Source: Microbacterium abyssi (lineage in GTDB: Bacteria; Actinomycetota; Actinomycetes; Actinomycetales; Microbacteriaceae). Taken from it: a DNA stretch of 64,000 bases. The stretch is taken from positions 1,488,001-1,552,000 of the forward strand of contig NZ_CP063815.1 of the NCBI RefSeq assembly GCF_015277895.1. Reading direction: 5' to 3'. Within the stretch, counting starts at the first letter, position 1. Each line of letters starts with the position of its first letter. Under the pieces are notes generated by a model. It did no database searches. It was not told where the DNA came from and was given only the letters and a program-made list of their open reading frames with translations. The position numbers and the translations under genes were made by a program. Positions 9,433-17,007 of the stretch are shown piece after piece.

Positions 9433-10154
9433 CCGGGCGGAGCGTCGCCCTCGAGATCGCCGTCCAGGATGCCGCCGGCGCCCGTGACGCGTTCGCCGCC
9501 GGAGCCGACCGACTCGAGCTCTGCCAGGCGCTCGGCGCCACCGGAGGCATAACGCCCTCCGCCGCCACCCTGGACGCAGTGCTCGGAGCCGGTGCCCCAG
9601 GCAGGGTCGCGGTCCTCGTCCGGCCGAGGCCCGGCGGCTTCGTCTACGACCAGGACGAGGCAGCGGTCGTCGAGTCCGACATCCGCGATGTCGTGCGCCG
9701 GGGAGCAGGAGGCGTGGTCATCGGCGCCCTCACCCACGCCGGTCGCGTCGATCGCGACGTCGTCCGTCGGTGGAGGGATGCCGCCGGCGATGTGGAGTTC
9801 GTGTTCCACCGCGCGATCGACACGCTGCCCGAGCCCGAGGCGGTGCTCGACGACCTCGTCGATCTTGGCGTGACCCGGATTCTCACCAGCGGAGGAGCGG
9901 CACGCAGCATCGATGGCGTCCCGGTGATCGAACGCCTCGTCGCAGCGGGCGCTGGGCGACTGCAGATCATGGCGGGTGGCGGCGTGCGCGTCGAGGACAT
10001 CCCGGCGCTGGCGGCGACCGGCGTGGATGCCGTGCACCTGTCGGCGAAGCGGCTCTCCGACGCCCCCGCGCCCAGCGGGCCCGGCGGCGGACCGGACCGG
10101 CATGAGATCACGGATCGCACCATCGTCGCCGCGGCTCGCTCCGCCATCAGCTAG
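9429..10154 (+). CDS. cutC: CutC family protein
   Basis: TIM-barrel protein of 241 residues in the CutC family. Characteristic segments are ALEIAVQDAAGARDAFAAGADRLELCQ at the N-terminus, VLVRPRPGGFVY, EFVFHRAID and ILTSGGAARSIDG. The copper-homeostasis name comes from E. coli, where the phenotype was later attributed to a small RNA (MicL) encoded within cutC, so the protein's role is open. Here it is the last gene of a sugar operon, overlapping the fucosidase by 4 nt, which suggests a carbohydrate-related role. It converges on the dehydrogenase gene with a 4-nt overlap of the two ends. Confidence 0.88.
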   Translation: MTGRSVALEIAVQDAAGARDAFAAGADRLELCQALGATGGITPSAATLDAVLGAGAPGRVAVLVRPRPGGFVYDQDEAAVVESDIRDVVRRGAGGVVIGALTHAGRVDRDVVRRWRDAAGDVEFVFHRAIDTLPEPEAVLDDLVDLGVTRILTSGGAARSIDGVPVIERLVAAGAGRLQIMAGGGVRVEDIPALAATGVDAVHLSAKRLSDAPAPSGPGGGPDRHEITDRTIVAAARSAIS

Positions 10155-12982
10155 CGGGTGAGCTCCTCGAGCACCTCGATCACGTGACGATACGGCTTGC
10201 CGGTCGCACGGGTCATGCCGATCTCGCAGGTGCGGTTCGCTGACACGAACGCGTCGAACCCTGTACGCGCCTCGTCCGCCGCGGCCACCTCGGCCGATTC
10301 GACAGCCGTCGCGCTGGCGGTGAGCTCGGGATGCAGCATCCCGCGGTCGCCCGCGAATGCGCAGCATCCCCAGCCGTCGGGCACGTAGACCTCATCCGCC
10401 ACGGCTCCCGCCAGGGCGGTCAGCGCACCGGTCGCGCCGAGCGCGGTCGTCGAGCACGTGGGGTGGACGGCGATCGAGTCCAGTTTCGCTGAGACGGTCA
10501 GGCGAGGGAGCACTTCGCGGGCGACGAACGTCGTCGCATCCTCTACGCGCAATCCGGCGTATTCCGGATACTCGGCGAGCGACTTCGACAGCATGACGTG
10601 CAGCCCTTCGGTGCAGGATGCTGCATCGCAGACCACGGGCAGTTCGCCGTGTCGGCTCGCCTCCCACAGCGAGGAGAGCACGCTGGCGGTCATCCGGTCG
10701 TAGCCCGCGAGATGACCCTTCGACTTCCACGGCGTTCCGCAGCACAGACCGCCCGCGTCATCCGGGACGACGACCGGGATGCCGGCGCGCTCGAGCAGCA
10801 CCCGCAGTGCGTCGCGGGAGCCGGGACCGTCGCCCTCGGGCCCGAACATCGTTCCGATGCAGGCGCCGAAGAACACCGCCTGTGCATCCGCGGACGAGAC
10901 CGGCGTCGGGGCCTTCGAGCCGCCACGGGGGAGACTCGCGTCGTACAGCGGCATCGTGTCGGCGCCGAGCACGGCACGACCGACCTGGGTGGCACCCCTC
11001 ACCAGAGGGGCGGGCAGGGCATCCGCGATGGTCAGGGCGACGCCGCCGATCCTCGTGACTGCGCCCCAGCCCTTCGCAGCGACGTCCCATAGTCCGTCCT
11101 CGAGCTTCGATGCCTCCTCGGCACGAAGCCGCCGTACGAGGTCACCGGTGTTGATGTCGACCGGGCACGCAACCCCGCACATCCCGTCCACCGCGCAGGT
11201 CTGCACGCCTTCGTAGTCGTAGTCCGCGCGCAGCTCGCTCGCGAGCTGCGCGTCTCCCTGCTCCTCGGCCCAGGCCATGTCACGGCGCAGCACGATCCGC
11301 TGCCGGGGCGTCAGGGTGATGTCCTTGCTCGGACAGGTCGGTTCGCAGTAACCGCACTCGACGCAGCGGTCGACCTCGCTCTCGACCGTCGGTACGCGCT
11401 TGAGGTCGTGCAGATACGACTCGGCATCCTCCGAGAGCACGACGCCGGGGTTCAGGATCCCGGCGGGGTCGATGAGGCGCTTGATATCCCACATCATGTC
11501 GGTGAGGAAGTCGCCGTACTGACGACGCACGAACGGCGCCATGATCCGCCCCGTTCCGTGCTCCGCCTTGAGCGATCCGTCCTGGCTGAGCACGAGGTCG
11601 ACCAGGTCCGCCGTGAACCGTCGATAGCGCTCGATGCTCGTGGCGTCATCGAAGCGCTCGTTCAGGAGGAAGTGGACGTTGCCGTCCTTGGCGTGCCCGA
11701 AGATCACCGAGTCCTCGTACTCGTGCTCCTCGAACAGCTCGATCAGCCGTTCGCAGGTGCCGAGCAACCGGCCGACCGGCACGACGATGTCTTCGAGCAG
11801 CGCGGTCGTGCCGGACGGGCGGGCACCCGCGACGGCGGTGTACAGTCCCTTGCGCACCTGCCACAGCGAAGCGCGGTCGGCGGTGGCGGTCGTCAGGGAC
11901 GGCTCGACGGCGAGCGGGAGGGCCTGGAAGTGCCGCAGAGCGGCATCGCTCGCGACGGAGAGCTCATCGACGCTCGATGCGTGCACTTCGACGAGGAGCG
12001 CGGCGTGCTGGTCGACCTCGATCGCCGCGATGGATGCCGGGACGTCGCTGAGTCCCTGCGCGACGCGCAGGGACGCGGCATCCATCAGCTCGATCGTCGC
12101 GAGCCCCTGCGCCACGAGACCGGGCAGGGCCGCCATGGCGTCCGCGAGCGAGGCGAACACGAGCAGGCCGGTCGCGATCCGCGGGCGCACCTCGACCGTT
12201 CGGAATCGCGCCTCCGCGACGAAGGCCAGCGTGCCCTCCGAGCCGATCACGAGGTGCTCGAGGATCTTCACCGGATCGTCGAAGTCGAGCAGTGCGTTCA
12301 AGCCGTAGCCCATGGTGTTCTTCATCGCGAACTGCGCGCGCACGAAAGCGGCGGATTCCGGAGCCGCCAGCAGCCGCTCGCGCAGCGACACGAGCCCGTC
12401 GACGATTGCGGGCTCCGCGACCCGCAATCGTGCGAGCGCGTCAGGAGCGGCGGTGTCGACGACGGTGCCGCTCGGGAGCACCAGCAGCAGCGAGTCGACT
12501 GTCTGGTACGAGTTCTCCGTGACGCCGCATGCCATGCCGCTGGAGTTGTTCGCGATCACGCCGCCGATCGTGCAGGCGATCTCGCTCGCCGGGTCGGGGC
12601 CGAGCTTGCGGCCGTGACGTGCCAGCCGCGTGTTCACCTGGCGCACGGTGGCCCCGGGTTCGACGCGCACCAGGCGCCCCTCGTCTTCGACGCGGATACC
12701 GCGGAAGTGGCTGCGAGTGTCGACCAGGATGTCGCCCGAGACCGCCTGTCCCGACAGGCTCGTGCCGCCCGACCGGAAGGTGAGGGTGCGCTCCGCCGCG
12801 CGGACTGCGTCGAATGCGCGGGCGACGCCGGCGGCATCCCGCGGCGCCAGGACGGCATCGGGGATGAGCAGGTAGTGCGAGGCGTCGTGTGCGCGGGCGA
12901 ATCGATCGATCGAGCGGGACGTGATCGTCGTGTCGGCCCCGAGCACGTCGATGTCGAGCGGGTGCGCGAGAGCCGTGGACAC
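10151..12982 (-). CDS. FAD- and Fe-S-containing 2-hydroxyacid dehydrogenase (D-lactate/D-2-hydroxyglutarate type)
   Basis: A 943-residue fused oxidoreductase. Residues about 40-260 form a PCMH-type FAD-binding domain (LTFRSGGTSLSGQA), followed by the FAD-oxidase C-terminal domain. Around 540 is a 4Fe-4S motif (CVECGYCEPTC), around 594-605 a second (CAVDGMCGVACPVD), and two CCG-type cysteine motifs follow (CCGTPWKSKG near 747, CCAFAGDRG near 873). This order is that of GlcD-GlcF fusions such as YdiJ, which oxidise D-2-hydroxyacids and pass electrons to the quinone pool. The GTG start has GGGGAGG just upstream. The divergent GntR gene and the TTGTCAGACAA operator support control by lactate or a related acid. 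Exact substrate not determinable. Confidence 0.88.
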   Translation of the reverse strand: MSTALAHPLDIDVLGADTTITSRSIDRFARAHDASHYLLIPDAVLAPRDAAGVARAFDAVRAAERTLTFRSGGTSLSGQAVSGDILVDTRSHFRGIRVEDEGRLVRVEPGATVRQVNTRLARHGRKLGPDPASEIACTIGGVIANNSSGMACGVTENSYQTVDSLLLVLPSGTVVDTAAPDALARLRVAEPAIVDGLVSLRERLLAAPESAAFVRAQFAMKNTMGYGLNALLDFDDPVKILEHLVIGSEGTLAFVAEARFRTVEVRPRIATGLLVFASLADAMAALPGLVAQGLATIELMDAASLRVAQGLSDVPASIAAIEVDQHAALLVEVHASSVDELSVASDAALRHFQALPLAVEPSLTTATADRASLWQVRKGLYTAVAGARPSGTTALLEDIVVPVGRLLGTCERLIELFEEHEYEDSVIFGHAKDGNVHFLLNERFDDATSIERYRRFTADLVDLVLSQDGSLKAEHGTGRIMAPFVRRQYGDFLTDMMWDIKRLIDPAGILNPGVVLSEDAESYLHDLKRVPTVESEVDRCVECGYCEPTCPSKDITLTPRQRIVLRRDMAWAEEQGDAQLASELRADYDYEGVQTCAVDGMCGVACPVDINTGDLVRRLRAEEASKLEDGLWDVAAKGWGAVTRIGGVALTIADALPAPLVRGATQVGRAVLGADTMPLYDASLPRGGSKAPTPVSSADAQAVFFGACIGTMFGPEGDGPGSRDALRVLLERAGIPVVVPDDAGGLCCGTPWKSKGHLAGYDRMTASVLSSLWEASRHGELPVVCDAASCTEGLHVMLSKSLAEYPEYAGLRVEDATTFVAREVLPRLTVSAKLDSIAVHPTCSTTALGATGALTALAGAVADEVYVPDGWGCCAFAGDRGMLHPELTASATAVESAEVAAADEARTGFDAFVSANRTCEIGMTRATGKPYRHVIEVLEELTR

Positions 12983-12997
12983 GACAACCTCCCCGAA

Positions 12998-13008
12998 TTG
13001 TCAGACAA
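12998..13008. promoter_or_regulatory. GntR operator TTGTCAGACAA
   Basis: A perfect 11-bp palindrome between the divergent dehydrogenase and GntR genes. It fits the TNGTNNNACNA pattern reported for FCD-type lactate regulators. It lies directly downstream of a TAATCT hexamer reading towards the dehydrogenase (complement of 13008-13013) and directly upstream of the GntR -35 hexamer, so one bound dimer could control both genes. Confidence 0.72.
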
Positions 13009-13010
13009 GA

Positions 13011-13039
13011 TTACTGGCGAGTCTAGCCTCCTCTAGGCT
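13011..13039 (+). promoter_or_regulatory. Promoter of the GntR regulator gene
   Basis: TTACTG (13011-13016), 17-nt spacer, TAGGCT (13034-13039). The ATG at 13047 begins 7 nt after the -10 hexamer, which predicts a leaderless mRNA. Confidence 0.6.
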
Positions 13040-13046
13040 GAGCGCT

Positions 13047-13697
13047 ATGACCATCACGGAGCTCGGCGTGGTCGGCATCGTGGACGCCGTGACGCGCGGT
13101 CTGCGCGCACAGATCCTCGTCGGCGAGATCGCCGGCGGAACCGCGCTGACGGAGGCGAAGGTCTCTGCGTCGTTCGGGGTGGCCCGCCCCAGTGCCAAGG
13201 CCGCGATCGAGCAGCTCGTCGCCAGCGGATTGCTGGTGCGGACGGCGCACCGCTCCGCACGGGTCGTCGCGATCGACACCGCCATGGTGCGCGATGTCTA
13301 CCGCACCCGAACGCGCCTCGAGAGCGCGGCGCTGCGTGAGCTCGCGGCGGCGCGCCTCGTGCCCGATGACGCCACCGCAGCCAACGCCGAGATGCTCGCG
13401 ATGCCGGCGGGGCCCGACCCTGCAAGTGTCGATCCGGATCTCAGGTTCCACACCGCGCTGATCGACGGCATCGGTAGCGAACGAACGTCGCGCATGTATC
13501 GCAGCGTGCTTGACGAGGTGCGCCTGTGCATGGCGCAGGTGCAGGGCCGGCGTCTGCTCGACGCGCGCGACATCGCGGCCCAGCACGCGGAGATCCTGGA
13601 TGCCGTGTCCGCCGGGGACGGCCCGCGCGCGGCGGATCTGCTCGCGGCGCACCTCACGTCGGCGCAGGAGCGTCTGGTGGAGGCTCTGGGGGAGTGA
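13047..13697 (+). CDS. GntR-family regulator, FCD subgroup
   Basis: A 216-residue regulator with an N-terminal winged helix (LTEAKVSASFGVARPSAKAAIEQLVASGLL) and a C-terminal all-helical FCD ligand domain. Candidate metal ligands of the FCD pocket are the Asp and His in DPDLRFHTALI, then QHAEIL and AHLTSA. It is divergent from the FAD/Fe-S dehydrogenase with 64 nt between starts, and the palindrome there fits the lactate-regulator consensus. The chosen ATG gives the normal FadR-family N-terminus and sits 7 nt behind a -10 box. A longer frame starting at 12921 would overlap the dehydrogenase and is not used. Confidence 0.87.
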   Translation: MTITELGVVGIVDAVTRGLRAQILVGEIAGGTALTEAKVSASFGVARPSAKAAIEQLVASGLLVRTAHRSARVVAIDTAMVRDVYRTRTRLESAALRELAAARLVPDDATAANAEMLAMPAGPDPASVDPDLRFHTALIDGIGSERTSRMYRSVLDEVRLCMAQVQGRRLLDARDIAAQHAEILDAVSAGDGPRAADLLAAHLTSAQERLVEALGE

Positions 13698-13763
13698 CGC
13701 TCAGCGCCGCGACGATCCACCGGGACATGGTCTGTCGCCTTCTGCGGTGCCCTTCACGATCGC

Positions 13764-13769
13764 TACGCT
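13764..13769 (+). promoter_or_regulatory. -10 hexamer TACGCT, leaderless start
   Basis: TACGCT ends 6 nt before the ATG at 13776, with no ribosome binding site between. The spacing matches several other genes in the window. Confidence 0.45.
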
Positions 13770-13775
13770 GGGCGT

Positions 13776-14270
13776 ATGACATCGGATGCTGACGACGCGC
13801 TGTCCTGGGAGGGCGACGAAGACCCGTCGGCCGACAAGCGCAGGAAGCAGGGGAATGGAATTGCCACTCCCGCCCCGGGGCTCCCGAACGGCTGGACGCC
13901 CGTCGGCCGGGACAGCGCAAGCGTTGAGCGCCTCACCGAGGACGGCGCGGTCGTAGAGCCGGCCGAGCCGCAGCCGCTGAGCACGCCGATGCTTCTCCTG
14001 GTCGGGATCGTAGGCGGCATCTACCTGCTCTACACGGTCGGCTGGATCATCGGCGGGCTGAACCTCGAGATGAGCGCACTCTTCCTCGTGCCGAGCCTGA
14101 TGTATCAGGTGGCGGTGTGGGCAGCGGTTCTCGCTCCGGCGCTGTGGTTCACGGCGGTCTGGCTCCTCACGAGGCGCTCGGCCGCCTGGGTGCGTGTGCT
14201 CGGTCTCCTCGCCGGCGCGGCCCTTCTGGTGCCGTGGCCCTTCGTGATGACCGGGGTGGTGGGCGCATGA
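13776..14270 (+). CDS. Actinobacterial membrane protein of unknown function (164 aa)
   Basis: Not assigned to a characterised family. The first 68 residues are acidic, hydrophilic and probably cytoplasmic. Three hydrophobic segments follow (about 72-92, 105-128 and 140-162), interrupted by a short basic loop TRRSAAW. Its stop overlaps the start of another small membrane protein (ATGA), so the two are probably made together. Similar short proteins upstream of serA occur in related genomes and are sometimes labelled DNA polymerase III gamma/tau; nothing in this sequence supports that label. Confidence 0.7.
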   Translation: MTSDADDALSWEGDEDPSADKRRKQGNGIATPAPGLPNGWTPVGRDSASVERLTEDGAVVEPAEPQPLSTPMLLLVGIVGGIYLLYTVGWIIGGLNLEMSALFLVPSLMYQVAVWAAVLAPALWFTAVWLLTRRSAAWVRVLGLLAGAALLVPWPFVMTGVVGA

Positions 14271-14602
14271 GCCAGCAGCAGGTTTCGTCGGGTGAGCGAC
14301 TCGGAATCCTCAAGTCGGTGATCCTCGGGGCATCAGCGTTGTTCTACGCATACGGCGTGTGGAACGCCGTGGCCCATCTCGTCACGGTCGCGCAGTTCGG
14401 CATGAACCCGTACGGCTGGTTCGTCATGATCTTCTCGGCGCTGTTCCCGATCATCGTGTTCATCGCGGCGTTTGCGATCGGGCGCCGACGCAGCGCGTCG
14501 GAGTTCGGAATCGTGATGCTAGCGGGTCTCGCCCTCGTCGCGGTGTTCTGGATGAACGTCGTCGCTCTCAGCACGCTGAACTTCTCGTCGCTGACCACCT
14601 GA
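14267..14602 (+). CDS. Small membrane protein of unknown function (111 aa)
   Basis: Predicted three-helix membrane protein: hydrophobic segments about 14-38, 47-68 and 80-105, separated by the polar loops QFGMNPYG and GRRRSASE. The ATG overlaps the stop of the preceding membrane protein gene, which favours this start over a longer frame that begins inside that gene. No recognised domain. A functional link with its upstream partner is inferred only from coupling. Confidence 0.7.
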   Translation: MSQQQVSSGERLGILKSVILGASALFYAYGVWNAVAHLVTVAQFGMNPYGWFVMIFSALFPIIVFIAAFAIGRRRSASEFGIVMLAGLALVAVFWMNVVALSTLNFSSLTT

Positions 14603-14726
14603 CTCGTCCGTCACACGGCACGGGGCACCGTTGACGCTCGGGTAGGGTGGACTCGATCGCGCCCCCGACGGTGTGCGGCGCATCGATCCCCATCCGCGCT
14701 ATGCCGCTAACTCGAAGGATCCGCCT

Positions 14727-16331
14727 GTGCCGAAGCCCGTCGTGCTCATTGCCGAAGTTCTCTCGCCCGCCACGATCGAGGCCCTCGGCCCCGACTTCGA
14801 CATCCGTCAGGTGGACGGAACGGATCGCGAGGCGCTGTTCTCGGCACTGACGGACGCGAACGCGGTACTGGTGCGTTCTGCCACGAAGATGGATGCCGAG
14901 GCGCTCGCCCACGCCCCGAAGCTCAAGGTGATCGCCCGCGCGGGCGTCGGCCTCGACAACGTCGACATCCCGGCCGCCACCAAGGCGGGCGTCATGGTGG
15001 TCAACGCGCCGACGTCGAACATCATCTCCGCCGCCGAACTCACCTGCACGCACATCCTCAGCCTGGCCCGCCACGTCCCCGCCGCACACGCCTCGCTCGC
15101 GGGCGGACAGTGGAAGCGCAGCGCGTACACCGGCACCGAGCTGTTCGAGAAGACGCTCGGCATCGTCGGCCTCGGCCGGATCGGCGCCCTCGTCGCCGCG
15201 CGCATGCAGGGTTTCGGCATGAAGGTCATCGCCTACGATCCCTACGTCACCAGCGCCAGGGCTCAGCAGCTCGGCGTCGAGCTGCGCAGCCTCGACGAGC
15301 TCGTCGCAGAGGCGGATTTCCTCACCATCCACATGCCGAAGACGCCGGAGACCACCGGCATGATCAGCACCGAGCAGTTCGCGGCGATGAAGACCTCGGC
15401 CTACGTCGTCAACGTCGCCCGCGGTGGCCTGATCGACGAGGTCGCCCTGCGTGAGGCGCTGGTCTCGGGCGAGATCGCCGGCGCAGGTCTCGACGTGTTC
15501 ACCTCCGAGCCGCCCGCCGAAGGCGGGTCGGCCCGCGATCTGCTCGAGCTGCCGAACGTGATCGTCACCCCTCACCTGGGAGCCTCGACGGACGAGGCGC
15601 AGGAGAAGGCAGGCATCTCGGTCGCGCGCTCCGTGAAGCTCGCCCTCGAGGGCGATCTCGTCCCGGATGCCGTGAACGTCGCAGGCGGCGTCATCGACCC
15701 GTTCGTCCGCCCTGGCATCGCGCTGGTCGAGAAGCTCGGCCAGGTGTTCAGCGGTCTGGCCGGCTCCGCGGTCACCACGCTCGACATCGAGGTCCGCGGC
15801 GAGCTCGCCGACTACGACGTCAGCGTCTACAAGCTGGCAGCCCTCAAGGGCATCCTCTCGAACGTGGTCAGCGAGAACGTCTCATATGTCAACGCGCCGC
15901 TGTTCGCCGAGCAGCGCGGCATCGAGGCGCGCCTGATCGTCGAGAAGGAGAGCCCCGAGTACCGCAACCTGACCACGCTCCGCGGTGCGCTCGCCGACGG
16001 CACGATCCTCACCGTCGCCGGTACGCTCGCCGGGACCCGCATGGTGCAGAAGATCGTCGGCATCAACGGGCACGACATCGAGGTGCCGATCGAGACGAAC
16101 CACATCGTGATGCAGTACATCGATCGTCCAGGCATCGTCGCCGTCTACGGCCAGAAGTTCGGGGACGCCGGCATCAACATCGCCGGCATGCAGGTCGCCC
16201 GTCGCGCCGCCGGTGGCGAGGCTCTCACCGTCCTCACCGTCGACTCGCGCGTTCCGGAGGAGCTCCTCGCCGAGGTCGGGGAGGCTATCGAGGCCAGCGT
16301 CATGAAGCAGATCGAGATCGCCGAGGTCTGA
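14727..16331 (+). CDS. serA: D-3-phosphoglycerate dehydrogenase
   Basis: First enzyme of serine biosynthesis: oxidises 3-phosphoglycerate to 3-phosphohydroxypyruvate with NAD+. The 534 residues match the long actinobacterial form: catalytic/NAD-binding domains (GLGRIGALVAARMQ Rossmann motif near 150; RAGVGLDNVD; the catalytic His in TPHLGAST), then an intervening ASB domain (about 330-450) and a C-terminal ACT domain (HIVMQYIDRPGIVAVYGQKFG onward) that normally binds serine for feedback inhibition. The GTG at 14727 has GAAGGA 8 nt upstream. A -10-like TAGGGT at 14643-14648 would give a leader of about 70 nt. Confidence 0.95.
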   Translation: MPKPVVLIAEVLSPATIEALGPDFDIRQVDGTDREALFSALTDANAVLVRSATKMDAEALAHAPKLKVIARAGVGLDNVDIPAATKAGVMVVNAPTSNIISAAELTCTHILSLARHVPAAHASLAGGQWKRSAYTGTELFEKTLGIVGLGRIGALVAARMQGFGMKVIAYDPYVTSARAQQLGVELRSLDELVAEADFLTIHMPKTPETTGMISTEQFAAMKTSAYVVNVARGGLIDEVALREALVSGEIAGAGLDVFTSEPPAEGGSARDLLELPNVIVTPHLGASTDEAQEKAGISVARSVKLALEGDLVPDAVNVAGGVIDPFVRPGIALVEKLGQVFSGLAGSAVTTLDIEVRGELADYDVSVYKLAALKGILSNVVSENVSYVNAPLFAEQRGIEARLIVEKESPEYRNLTTLRGALADGTILTVAGTLAGTRMVQKIVGINGHDIEVPIETNHIVMQYIDRPGIVAVYGQKFGDAGINIAGMQVARRAAGGEALTVLTVDSRVPEELLAEVGEAIEASVMKQIEIAEV

Positions 16332-16369
16332 TGTGCGCGGCGGCCGCGCCCGGTGCGCGGTCGCCGGCG

Positions 16370-16927
16370 TCACACGGCTGAGCGCTGCACGAGGGCGATG
16401 AGCCGCTCGAGCTGTTCGCCCTCGGGGACAGGACCGGCGAGGGCGCTGCTGCCGGAGGCGACGGTGTCCAGCGCGTTGTTGTAGTACAGCCCATCGCTGA
16501 TGAGCATGACCAGGTCGAGTGCCGTCTCGTCGCGCACATGAGGGCGGATGGCGTCGCTCCAGCTCCGACGGGTCTGGCGCAGCGCGCCGGCCGCCTCGGC
16601 CGACCCTGCCTGCACGAGCCGGGAGACGGCGATGAGCGCTCGATCCAGGGGAGAGTCCGCCATCACGGAGGTGCGGACGTAGTACGCCACGGGGCCGTCC
16701 GCCGCCTGCGCCATCTCGACGAGATCCGCCTCCACGAGGCGCTCCAGCCGCGCGATCATGCCCGCGGCGAGTTCGTCCTTCGAAGCGAAGTGGTAGAGCA
16801 GTCCACCCTTCGAGACGCCCGCGACTCTGGCGGTGGCATCCATCGTCGCCGTCCGCTCTCCGTCCTCGATGAGGATCGATTCGAACGCGTCCAGCACGCG
16901 TTCTCGAGCGAGGGGAGGTCGGGACAT
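16370..16927 (-). CDS. TetR-family repressor
   Basis: A 185-residue regulator. The N-terminal helix-turn-helix is TMDATARVAGVSKGGLLYHFASKDEL (about residues 27-53); the rest is the variable ligand and dimer domain. It is divergent from a DHA2-type efflux pump with 80 nt between starts, and one 28-nt palindrome covers both predicted -10 boxes, so it very likely represses the pump and itself until an efflux substrate binds. The mRNA looks leaderless: TATAGT (reverse strand, 16935-16940) ends 7 nt before the ATG. Confidence 0.9.
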   Translation of the reverse strand: MSRPPLARERVLDAFESILIEDGERTATMDATARVAGVSKGGLLYHFASKDELAAGMIARLERLVEADLVEMAQAADGPVAYYVRTSVMADSPLDRALIAVSRLVQAGSAEAAGALRQTRRSWSDAIRPHVRDETALDLVMLISDGLYYNNALDTVASGSSALAGPVPEGEQLERLIALVQRSAV

Positions 16928-16932
16928 GTCTG

Positions 16933-16960
16933 TTACTATACCATCCGGACGGTTTAGTAA
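16933..16960. promoter_or_regulatory. TetR operator overlapping two divergent -10 boxes
   Basis: A 28-nt inverted repeat with 12 of 14 positions paired (outer TTACTA...TAGTAA, inner TCCGGA). The left arm read backwards contains TATAGT, the -10 box of the TetR gene; the right arm contains TTTAGT, a candidate -10 box of the efflux gene. A dimer of dimers bound here would block both. Confidence 0.75.
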
Positions 16961-17007
16961 TCAGATCGATTCAGCATGCAGGTCGCCGTGCCTGCGGAAG
17001 GTGTTTC

